A stretch of 64,000 nt of DNA from Mytilisepta virgata (Eukaryota; Mollusca; Bivalvia; Mytilida; Mytilidae), in the NCBI GenBank assembly GCA_028015205.1, contig JAPWFG010000022.1, positions 3,211,001 through 3,275,000 on the forward strand. The letters run 5' to 3'. The notes beneath the pieces are model-generated. The model was not told where the DNA came from. It did not search any database and saw only the letters and a program-made list of their open reading frames with translations. The translations under genes were made by a program, and so were the position numbers. Shown here piece by piece: positions 44,572 through 54,797 of the stretch (position 1 is the stretch's first letter; each line of letters opens with the position of its first letter).

Positions 44572-45299
44572 GCGGGTCCTAATTTTCCTATTTTTTTAAA
44601 AACAGCCCTAAAATTCCTTATCAAAGGGCCAAAATTCTAAAAAAGCCCTACGTTTTTGGTGAAAATCCTAATTTTTTAAAATTTTCAACATTTCAAAAAT
44701 TAGCAATCGAAAATAAATTTAAATATTATTAAAATTAATTTAATCTAGCTTTAGTATACTTTCAGAAATGATTATTTACCACTCATGAGACTATTTGATG
44801 GTGATCAACAGTATTCAGCATTGTTTCTGACCCATACCATTAGTCAAGTCTATCATTGGGTGAGTATTATATTGTTTCTCAATGAAGATAAACTGAGGGA
44901 GAGAAATATATGCTCTTTGTCTGCCAATACAAATGGAAGCATATTATTCTTAAATTGCAATCTATTTTGATTTGTAGTTCTTGTTTTCAGTAAGAAAAAG
45001 TGTACCTCTCCAAGGAATCATTAATTACTACTAATTCGTTTTAGCTTTCTTTCAGAAGTAATAGGTCATAGATCGCTTTGCAGGTTCTAGATTAAATATA
45101 TTAAATCTAGGGCATAGTTTGAGAGGGCCTTTATTTAATTTGCGAGTTGATAGCTTATCATGAGGTAATGAAGACATCTATAAATATTTGTATTAATAGG
45201 CACAGATACAGGTTCAACTTGACAAGGACTTAGGGATTCCTTTATTAGCCAAATAATGTGTAGCAATTTTTCAAGACTAACTTCCGTGAATAATATACG
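44572..45299. other. Upstream region of the hAT-like gene
   Basis: AT-rich with repeated CCTAAAATTCC / AAAATTCTAAAAAAGCCCTA phrases (44585-44690). A possible promoter was not identified. Confidence 0.3.
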
Positions 45300-45414
45300 A
45301 TGCCTCACGGACAAACTAAATTCAATTCGAGCTGGCTTTGCCAAAAAGATGAGTCTGGAATTACACAATTGGTGAATGGTGTAAAGCTGATCAGTCAGTT
45401 TTTAGTGCGTACTG
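45300..45414 (+). pseudogene. hAT-like transposase gene, segment 1
   Basis: Starts at ATG 45300 (MPHGQTKFNSSWLCQKDESG), the start style of BED-finger hAT-like proteins. A one-base frame change near 45365 leads into a frame that continues, across LTR element 3, into the zinc-finger part at 51437. The last four bases, ACTG, are the target duplication of element 3. Confidence 0.65.
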
Positions 45415-46024
45415 TGTTACGGCCGAAATCACCTTTAAATTGTAGCCAACAAAAGACACAAATCAATAATAAAAATTAACAAGATTTATTATATACAAGT
45501 TTACAAAATAATATTACACAAAATAAAATGTCAACTTAACTGTTCAAAATCCTCCGTCTTTTCCTAATCCGGAATTCTTCTCGTCACTGTTGCGGGAATC
45601 CAAACGGAATATTATATCCAATCAGTCACAATCTAGTATGATGTAACGAAAATGAAAGTCTGTCAAGTACGATGTGTGAAACGTAAATAAATCCAACAGC
45701 TGAGAACACAAGAATGTCTATCTCTGGTCCGATAAATGATGTTCTGAAAGTCTAACTTTCTTGTCCGTATATATACTGTAGAATGGAAACTTCTGGAATA
45801 CGGTAGAAGTTTGAATTACACCAGAATTATTACGTAAGTCAAATAGAAAGTTCTAGTCATTCCATTAGTATCTTTTATTGTTCCAGTGATTTCTAAACTG
45901 CGCAGTTATAACATTATTTGGTAAACAACTATAAGTATTATGTAAACATAGTATACATGTTATAAGGCTACGCAAAACAAATTAGGCCACGATAAATAAA
46001 TATAATAATTACAATATCATAACA
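45415..46024 (-). repeat. 3-prime LTR of element 3
   Basis: 610 bp with TGTTACGG at the left edge and CATAACA at the right. The inverted ends are TGTTA/TAACA. The polypurine tract adjoins at 46025. Confidence 0.95.
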
Positions 46025-46107
46025 CCTCCCCCCTTTAAAAGAAGTTTGAGTGTAACGAGAACTTCATGAATAATATATACAAAAATATATAGTATGTATA
46101 CAGTGTT

Positions 46108-48976
46108 TCAATAAGATCTAGATAAAGCATCTGCTATTACATTATCTTTACCTTTAATATGTTTTACAATAATATCATATTCCTGTAACAATAAACTCCA
46201 CCTAGTCAACCTCTGGTTCTTGTTTCTCATTTTTTGTATGAAGGTGAGAGGATTATGATCAGTATAAACCAGAATAGGATGCATAGTGGGATTTAAATAT
46301 ACATCAAAATGTTGAAGTGCAGACAACAGTGCAAAACATTCTTTTTCAATAGTGGAATAATTTTTCTGATGTTTATCTAATTTCTTGGAAAAATATGATA
46401 TAGGTTTCTCAACATTATCATCTGTTTCTTGATATAAAACAGCTCCAACTCCTATATCACTTGCATCAACGGCAAGTTTGAATTGCTTTTTAAAGTCTGG
46501 AGTGATAAGAACGGGACTGTTAATTAAAAGTGATTTGCTTTTTTCAAAAGCGTTTTGACAATTATCACTCCAGATGAATTTTGAATCTTTCCGTAAAAGA
46601 TGAGTCAATGGTTGAACAACAGTAGCAAAATTTGAACAAAATTTTCTGTAAAATCCAATCATGCCTAAATATCTCATAAGTTGTTTTTTATTTGTAGGAG
46701 GAGGAAAATTGGTAATTGCATCCACTTTAGCCATAATAGGTTTCACTTGACCTTGGCCAACTGTGTGCCCTAAATAGTCAACAGTGGCCTTACAAAATTC
46801 ACTTTTAGCAAGATTAAGTCAAATTTGATTGTGACAATCTATCAAAAGTATCATATAAATGTGTTAAATGCTCTTCCCAGCTATCACTACATACAATAAG
46901 ATCATCAATATAAGCATAACAACAGTCTAAATCTTTTATAACATTATTAATCATTCTTTGAAACGTAGCTGGAGCATTTTTCATACCAAACGGCATGACA
47001 GTATATTGAAATAAGCCGTCTGGTGTGACAAAAGCTGATATTTCACGAGCTCTCGGTGTCAGGGGGACCTGCCAGTAACCTTTTAATAAATCAAATTTGC
47101 TTACGAATTTTGATTGTCCAGTGTTATCAATGCAATTGTCTATCCTTGGAATCGGATAGGAGTCAGAGTTTGAGACTGAGTTTATTTTTCTGAAATCAGT
47201 AACGAAACGAAAGGTTTTATCTGGTTTGGGTACAAGAAGACAAGGGGAGCTCCATTCACTGTTACTCGGCTCAATAATATCATTGTCAAGCATATATTTA
47301 ATTTCTTGTCTCATAATATCAAGTTTAAGTGGATTGAGCCGGTAAGGATGTTGCTTAATTGGAGAAGCATCGCCTACATCAACATCATGACAAACAGCAG
47401 TGGTTTTGTTTGGCACATCTGGAAAAAGATTTTTAAAAGAAAATACCAAAGTTTTGAATTTTTCTCTGCGATCGAAAGTCAGATGTGCAAGTTTTGAGTC
47501 TAAATCTGATAAAATTTCAGAATTTTTCAATCTAACAGTTTGTTCCATAGTCTTGGAATTAAAAGATGGTTCAATTATATCTGGTTTGTCATGATCGTTC
47601 TCCAATTTAACCATGGCTAAAGTGGCAAATGGTTTACTCTCACCTTCATTAGTACGCTCAAAATATGGTTTAAACATATTAATGTGACACACTCTATTTT
47701 GTTTACGCCGACCTGGAGTTTTTACAATATAATTCAACCCATTGATTTTACTGTCAATGGTATAAGGACCACAGTATTTAGCCTGTAAAGGATGCCCAGG
47801 GATTGGCAAAAGTACAAGTACCTTCTTACCAGGCTCAAAAACTCTGTCCCTGGCATCTTTATCATACCATATTTTCATCTTATTTTGTACAGTTTTTAAG
47901 TTTGTCTGAGCAATTTGACAAGCAGTATACAATTTTTCTTTAAATCTAGATACATAGTCTAGAAGATTCAAGTCAGTGTGTTCAGTAAGCCATTTTTCCT
48001 TAATCAATTTCAAAGGTCCCCTTACAGTATGACCAAACACCAACACAAAGGGGCTAAAACCAAGGGATTCTTGAACAGCCTCTCGGACCGCAAAAAGTAG
48101 AAAGTGAACACCATCATCCCAGTTCCTGTCAAATTGAAGACAAAAAGTTCTAATCATGTTCTTCAGTGTTTGATGAAAACGTTCTAAGGCACCTTGAGAT
48201 TCTGGATGATAAGCACTTGATCTGTACTGAGTAATCCCTAACAGGTAAACGACCTGCTGAAATAAACCTGACATGAAATTTGAACCCTGGTCGGACTGTA
48301 TAGACTTAGGAAGTCCTACTAATGTGAAAAATTTGATAAGAGCTTTGCCAATAGTTGGTGTCTTGATATTCCTTAAGGGAATAGCCTCAGGAAAGCGAGT
48401 GGATGTACACATAATCGTCAGTAAATAAGCATTTCCTGTCTTGGTCTTTGGTAAAGGTCCAACGCAATCAATAAGTACTCGGCTGAAAGGTTCTTCAAAG
48501 GCTGGAATTGGCAGAAGTGGTGCTGGTGGTATTTTCTGGTTAGGCTTGCCAACAACCTGGCATATATGGCATGATTTGCAGTATTCTGCGACATCATTTC
48601 TAAGTCTGGGCCAGTAGAAATGTTGCAAGATCTTAAGGCAAGTCTTCCTTATACCTAAATATCCAGCCAAGGGGGTGTCATGGGCAAGACCAATAATTTC
48701 TTGCCTATAGACTTGAGGCACCACCACTTGGTATACCACTCTCCATTCCTCCTCTGGGATAGCATCAGGGGGCCTCCACTTCCTCATCAAAATGCCGTCT
48801 TGATGATAGTAACATTCGGCCACTTTGTCTGCTTCTTCTTGGGGTAGAGCCCTCTTGCCGAGCTGAAGAACCTCAGGGTCTTTATTCTGTTCTTCCCTAA
48901 ATGTTCTTTTGTCTAATGAATGGCTGTTCACGTCTGGCCATGGCATAATTACACGTTCGCTAGTACCAGGTGGTCA
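46108..48976 (-). pseudogene. pol: Integrase-RT-RNase H part of element 3 Pol
   Basis: The frame from 48946 starts with an integrase: zinc region HDTPLAGYLGIRKTC with CKSCHICQ, then LIDCVGPL, IQSDQGSNF and HPESQGALERFHQTL. The reverse transcriptase follows (RFVTDFRKINSV, KFDLLKGYWQVPL, YIDDLIV), and after a one-base frame change near 46820 comes RNase H (LAVDASDIGVGAVLYQ, YTDHNPLTF, VIADALSR) ending at 46108. The TGA at 48974-48976 separates it in frame from the protease-side segment, nine codons before the ATG. That TGA is either a nonsense change or a readthrough stop. All catalytic residues I looked for are present. Confidence 0.88.
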
Positions 48977-50738
48977 GATTATGGCCTTTTTTGAGCTACC
49001 GGGACCTTCAATATCGGCAAGGAAAGTGTCAGAAAGGTCCATATAATCATACTGGCCTTCTTGCAAATCCTCATCTTGTTGTTTTCTTGCCATTGCCCTA
49101 GTAACAACACAAGCTGGATACAGTTCAGCATCATCTTCAGGTGATTTAACATGATTTAACATCCACCACCGGTTCACTTGTAACAATTGGTTCAGCAACC
49201 ACTTTGTTCCTAGCTAGATCATTTCCTAGCAATAATGAAACACCCTCAACGGGGAGAGTAGGACGAACACCCACAACAACTGGTCCAGTAATTAAATCTG
49301 ACTTCAAATAAATACGATGGAGGGGAACACCTAACTCCACACCTCGTAACAAAACGCAGGCACCAACTGACGTCTCCTCGGACAAAGGCAACACACCTTC
49401 TAACAACAAAGACTGAGAAGCTCCAGTGTCCCGTAAAATCTTAATAGGCTGAGGAGTAGTATTATTAACAATAGAAACAAACCCATCAGACATAAAGAAT
49501 TGATAATCCTCCATGTAATCACAAAAACTGGACTTAAAAGCCTGACTCGCAGGACATTCCAACTTATTGGTAAAAACGGGTGTCGTACAAGCACTGGACT
49601 TGGGCTTATGATCTCTTTCATTCTTCTTCTGGAGTCTAAAACAATCAGCCATCAGGTGACCATTTTTCTTACAATAAGCACAAGTTAGTGACTTCTTCTC
49701 AAAAGTATCAAATTTTGGACCAGACATATTATAACTAGACGGACTCTTATTCTGTGCAACAGGCTTAAAATCAGTACGCTCAGTGCTTTGATTTTTGTAA
49801 TTTCCGCTAGAAGTATTAAAATTTTGACCTTTGAAACTTCTTTTATGTGAAATGGTATAATTATCGGAAACAACAGCTGCATCTTGCAATGTCTCAACAG
49901 TTTTGTCATCTAAATGTGTTTTTAAGTCTAAATTAACACACTGCTTGAACTCTTCTAATAACATTAATTGTCTTAATTTATCAAAAGTTTTATCTATTTT
50001 CTTTGACGTAAGCCATTTATCAAATAAATCTTCTTTTTCCCTAGCAAATTCAACATAGGTTTGTGTTTCAAACTTTTTATAAGACCTAAATTTCTGTCTA
50101 TATGCTTCTGGCACTAGCTCATAAGCTTTCAAAACTTCCTGTTTAACAGTGTCATAATCAGAACTTTTTTCTGAAGAAAGTGCTGAGTAAATTTCAGCGG
50201 CCTTGCCCACAAAAACACTTTGCAGCATTGTAGTCCAATAAGGCTTTGGCCATTTCAAATTTTGAGCAATTTTCACAAATTGTGGAAAAAATTTATCAAC
50301 AGTTTTTTCACAAAATTTAGGAACCAAACGTATATTTTTTGCTGCCTCAAAATGTTCTGATTTTGACTTAGTGTTGCTTTCTACTTTAGCCATTTCTATT
50401 TTTATTTTCTCCATCTCTAACCTTTCCCTCATTTGAAGTTCTGCCTGTAATTGTTTTTCTTCTTTTTCTAATTGTTTTAATTTAAGTTCATGTTCTAATT
50501 CAAGCTGTTTTAATTTGAAAGCATCAACATTTTCGACCTTGAGGTCAAGAGCCTCTTCACCAAAAATTTCTGAATCAACTAAATTGTCTATTACCAAATT
50601 TTTTATAATTTGTTTTCTCATAGATACTCTAAAATCTATTTTTAGATGTTTAGCAAGCAACACTAATTCTTCTTTCTTTAATTTATCAAACCCTTCCAGG
50701 TCTGGCGTTTTCAAAAATTTACCAGCATCAAATTCCAT
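48974..50738 (-). pseudogene. gag: Gag-protease of element 3
   Basis: Starts at ATG 50738 (MEFDAGKFLKTPDLEGFDKL). It begins with a helical N-terminus (residues 1-70), a long Glu/Lys/Leu coiled coil (about 70-130) and a SCAN/capsid-like region (FVGKAAEIYSALSSEKSSDY, YRQKFRSYKKFETQTY). One CCHC knuckle, CAYCKKNGHLMADC, follows, then a retropepsin motif ILRDTGASQSLLL. The frame ends early at 49146 because a 10-bp unit (GATTTAACAT) is tandemly duplicated near 49143-49162. The continuing frame (49198-48974) then reaches the TGA at 48974. Confidence 0.85.
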
Positions 50739-50805
50739 TTTGTAGAATTTTGTTGGCTAATTCTAATAAAAAATACTCAAAAAAATTTAATAAGATATGA
50801 ACGTT

Positions 50806-50824
50806 CTCCCGAGACGAGCCCCCA
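50806..50824 (-). promoter_or_regulatory. tRNA-Pro-like primer-binding site, element 3
   Basis: TGGGGGCTCGTCTCGGGAG five bases inside the 5-prime LTR. It is close to primer-binding sites known to pair with tRNA-Pro. Confidence 0.8.
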
Positions 50825-50829
50825 ATTTC

Positions 50830-51436
50830 TGTTACGGCCGAAATCACCTTTAAATTGTAGCCAACAAAAGACACAAATCAATAATAAAAATTAACAAGAT
50901 TTATTATATACAAGTTTACAAAATAATATTACACAAAATAAAATGTCAACTTAACTGTTCAAAATCCTCCGTCTTTTCCTAATCCGGAATTCTCGTCACT
51001 GTTGCGGGAATCCAAACGGAATATTATATCCAATCAGTCACAATCTAGTATGATGTAACGAAAATGAAAGTCTGTCAAGTACGATGTGTGAAACGTAAAT
51101 AAATCCAACAGCTGAGAACACAAGAATGTCTATCTCTGGTCCGATAAATGATGTTCTGAAAGTCTAACTTTCTTGTCCGTATATATACTGTAGAACGGAA
51201 ACTTCTGGAATACGGTAGAAGTTTGAATTACACCAGAATTATTACGTAAGTCAAATAGAAAGTTCTAGTCATTCCATTAGTATCTTTTATTGTTCCAGTG
51301 ATTTCTGAACTGCGCAATTATAACATTATTTGGTAAACAACTATAAGTATTATGTAAACATAGTATACATGTTATAAGGCTACGCAAAACAAATTAGGCC
51401 AAGATAAATAAATATAATAATTACAATATCATAACA
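50830..51436 (-). repeat. 5-prime LTR of element 3
   Basis: 607 bp. A 3-bp deletion (TTCTTCTCG to TTCTCG) and about four substitutions separate it from the other LTR. Confidence 0.95.
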
Positions 51437-51797
51437 ACTGTAAGTTGTGCTGTGAGGCTTTTCAAATATGCAACTCAGGATTTAAGCAGGTTATTGCTCA
51501 CGGTAAAGGAAAAAACATCAAGATTTATCCAAAGCAAGGTTTGGGACAACTCAAAGACACTTCAGTTGCAAAACATCTTCGGCTGAAAGTGAGCCAGTCG
51601 CTTCATCATCTCACCAGGAAACCAGAAGAGAAATAAGTGTAGACAAAAGTGCCAAAGAGGCAGCCACTCAAGCTGAACTTCTCTGGGCCATGAAAGTTGC
51701 TTCTTCAAACTTTTCATATTCATCTTGTGATGATGTGCATCAGCTATTCCAGAGGATGTTTCCTTGTGATGCCAGTCGACAATTTACATTAAGTCGA
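51437..51797 (+). pseudogene. hAT-like transposase gene, segment 2
   Basis: Continues the hAT-like protein after element 3: YCKLCCEAFQICNSGFKQVI then AHGKGKN is a BED-like Cys/His finger. After a frame change near 51567 the open frame reads SAKEAATQAELLWAMKVASS and HQLFQRMFPCDASRQF. AELLW-MKV and LF-MFP phrases are typical of a hAT-like family whose members carry an N-terminal finger. It is cut at 51797 by the LINE insertion within ACATTAAGTCGA, and the same frame resumes at 63460. Two small frameshifts plus two large insertions make it a pseudogene. Confidence 0.7.
51786..51797. repeat. 12-bp target duplication of the LINE, left copy
   Basis: ACATTAAGTCGA, matched exactly at 63460-63471. 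Confidence 0.9.
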
Positions 51798-52980
51798 GCC
51801 CCGTGTGGGTCCCGGGGACACAATAGAATAGGCCCACAGCTCCTCGGCTTGGCGTAAGAGGCCCCTAAAGAGGCGACATGTTTGCCGTGTGTCGCTTACC
51901 CGTGTCGGTAATAGGGAGTGTTCCTGGATGGCCGGAAAAACGGTTCCGATCACCATCTGGGGCACAATCTTTACCTAGACGGGAGGCCGGATGGACCCGA
52001 TTCGGTCAATCGGCTGGTCACATCAGTCCCTTTTTGTAACGCGTATATATATTTTTTTCTCCCCAAATTGATAAATCGAATTCCAAATTGCTGTTTGGCG
52101 GGATTGGTGTTGGCTAATGGGTCACAAACTTTAACAAGCTCAAAATTTCTTTACTTTTGAATTGGATCTTTATTTATTTCCATTATTTTTGTTTTATTAT
52201 TTTCTTAATATTGAAATCTAAATTATACCTGTCATTTGTATCAACTGTTTAAAATGTCTTGGTCACAATTTTTGGTTTCACAATTTATGAAATATTTGAA
52301 CAACCAGCTCAAAAATTGGCTGGATTGCCCCGGTCTGGTCACTTACTGGTCATGTCTAGCCCTCTGCTGTTTTCTCGTGGTTGCTTGAAGAGACCCATAT
52401 GAACCTTTTATGACACCTCGATACCATGGGTCGGGTTAGGGTGGTGTGCAGGTATCGTATGAGATTGATGTTTTGGTTCTGGGGTCTCTGAAGATAGCCA
52501 CTGACGGAGGCAGCGGAGAAGGCGGTGGCTTATGGGGTAAGGCTTCCTCGGCTTAATGAGGCCACATGTTTGCCGTGTGTGGATACCCGTAAGGATAGAG
52601 GACGGGATCCTGGTGGTTGAAACACGCCACTTTGGCCCTTACTTTATCTGAAACGGGCGGTCGGATGGGCCCGGTCTCGATCAATCGGCTGGTCACGCCA
52701 AGCCCTTGAATCTAACCTGTTTCCAGAATGTACAACAGTAGTACCATTTTCATTGGTTGGGTTTAAGAAGGCGGTGGCTTATGGGTCAATCGTGTAGATG
52801 TTACTTTGGGCGGTTGTCTTGCTGGGCAACCCCTGGCACAAGGCTTGCGCCCATTAAGAGGTACTCTATGCGAGTATCTTATCCTAGTATCCCTGGTGCT
52901 TGTCGCAGATGTGACGGGTGTGCGTCGTTTTGATGTATTCTGGTATCCATCATGGATGCTAGAATGCATCAGGGCGATGA
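51798..52980 (+). promoter_or_regulatory. LINE 5-prime UTR with repeated modules
   Basis: GC-richer than its surroundings. Two diverged modules share ACATGTTTGCCGTGTGT (near 51879 and 52565) and TCAATCGGCTGGTCAC (near 52005 and 52681). A further pair, AGGCGGTGGCTTATGG, lies near 52521 and 52769. Repeated 5-prime modules are known as promoter monomers in some LINEs; here that role is inference. The UTR continues at 57919-58017 after the nested insert. Confidence 0.6.
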
Positions 52981-53289
52981 TTGATTGATTGAATATTTTT
53001 TAACGCCGAGCTGGCGATATTGCAGCCAATATCACGGCGAGAACTAATTTCAATGGAACTGGTTAAAATTTAACACAACATGTAAAACCCATAGACTATT
53101 TACAAGTAAGATATGGCAGTATAAACAATAAAAATGTCAGACAAAACGTTACAAAAAATTTACAATATCACAGACTTGAATAATATCACAGAAACGCTAT
53201 CAGATAATACAAACAGTGAAATAAAATTATAACAGATAACAAATTAAAATTCTGGATAAGGACTATAATCACGAATACAGTCAGACAGA

Positions 53290-53589
53290 CTATATTCTCG
53301 AGTATAGTCCAACGTCCTTCAAATATTGTAGTATTTGGTTGCCAGCAACCTTTGTAAATAAATCTTTCATATTGTTGACTGTGTAGTACCGACAAATAAT
53401 GTCGGACTTATCTACACAGTCAATTAAAAGATGTTTAATACTATGTCGACATTGGCAGGGTATACACTCAGGAGGCGGCTCATTCTCTAAAATAAAAGAA
53501 TGAGTCGTCCTGGTGTGGCCAATGCGACATCTTGTTAAAACAACTTGATCTCGGCGGCATTTGCCGAAAAAACAGACATTCTTGCCCAC
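53290..53589 (-). pseudogene. ORF2 C-terminal segment, LINE unit 1
   Basis: About 99 residues (CRIGHTRTTHSFILENEPPP, CQCRHSIKHLLIDC). The Cys/His-rich C-terminus matches the end of ORF2 at 62828-63137. It lies downstream of the endonuclease segment after loss of RT and RNase H. Confidence 0.75.
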
Positions 53590-53597
53590 AGTTGGCT

Positions 53598-54797
53598 CTA
53601 TAGAATGAAGTTTATTGTCTGTAAGCAGATCCCAAGTTTTTGAGAGATCTCATTTTCTGATGTTAAAAGGGTCTGGCCATCTTTTAGATGGTGAAGATTG
53701 GCCTTCTTATTTTTACCATTAAGTTTTTGTATAAAGTTCCAAACTTTGTTCATTGGTGTATGAGAATTTATTTTTGAGACGAAGTTTTGCCACGACTTTC
53801 TTCTCTTTTGTTTGAATGTTCTACGTGCTTTTGCACGGAATATACGGGTGTTACTTAAATTATCTTTGGTTGGATGCTTATTGAATCGTCGTTCGGCCTT
53901 TTTCCTATTTGTTTTCGCCTCCTCACAATCATCGTCAAACCATGGTTTGCTTGGTTGTTTAGGATTTGTCGAGGTTTTAGGAATGGTTCTCTCAGCTATC
54001 GATACTAACGTTTCACTGAATTTTAGGACTGGATTAATAAAATTATCAAAAGTTTCTTTGTTCAGTTCATCTCGACAGAGCTGCTCGAACAAAGGCCAAT
54101 TGGCTTTGTCAAATTTCCAGCGAGCAACTCTCTCGGATGACGTTGGAAATAAATTTTCCAAAATTATGGGAAAGTGGTCGCTTCCACACAAATCATCATG
54201 GACGCGCCATGAGAAATCCAGTAATAATGAAGGGTCACAAATTGTTAAATCAATAGCAGAGTAAGAACCATTCCCCGGATGGAGATAGGTATCTGATCCA
54301 TCATTAAAAATGCACAAGCTTTCCTGATTTAAAAAATCTTCGATCTTTTTGCCTTTATCGTTTAGTGAGTTAGTACCCCATATAGGATTATGAGCGTTGA
54401 AATCACCCATAAGAAGAAATGGGGCAGGTAACTGATCTGTTAAAGTTTTAAGTGTACTAATTTGCAAGTTTGTGTTAGGAGGAATATACACAGAACATAA
54501 TGTAATAGTCTTGTTAAGGGAAAGGCGAACAGCAACTGCCTGCAGATCAGTGTTTAAATTTATTTGACTATGAATAATGTTGTTTTTAACAAGGATCGAA
54601 GAGCCGCCTGCAGCCCTTTCATCCTTGTTGGTTCTATTGCTGTAAAGGGAGTAATTTTTGATATTTACATTATCGTTTTCCTTTAGGTGAGTTTCTTGGA
54701 GGCAAAATGCAACAGGTAGGAAAGCTTGGACAAGTAAAGATAATTCAATTAAATTAACTTTCAAACCTCGACAATTCCATTGTACAATGGTATTCAT
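53598..54797 (-). pseudogene. ORF2 endonuclease segment, LINE unit 1
   Basis: Starts at ATG 54797 (MNTIVQWNCRGLKVNLIELS) with an ATGA overlap to the preceding ORF1 stop. An apurinic-type endonuclease spans residues 1-230 with WNCRG, QETHL, LLMGDFNAHNPIWG, YSAIDLTICD and GSDHFPI. The frame continues to about residue 385 and then joins downstream 3-prime sequence (near 53625) in the wrong frame, so RT and RNase H are missing. Confidence 0.8.

Larger units (their letters stand above)
45415..51436 (-). mobile_element. LTR element 3 (Gmr1-like order: IN before RT)
   Basis: 6,022 bp on the minus strand. LTRs 45415-46024 (610 bp) and 50830-51436 (607 bp) differ by a 3-bp indel and about four substitutions. 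Perfect ACTG target duplication at 45411-45414 and 51437-51440. PBS TGGGGGCTCGTCTCGGGAG (50806-50824) resembles tRNA-Pro sites. Polypurine tract AAAGGGGGGAGG at 46025-46036. Order is gag, protease, integrase, reverse transcriptase, RNase H, so integrase is upstream of RT as in Ty1/copia, while RT and Gag look Gypsy-type. This matches the known Gmr1 group. Confidence 0.9.
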
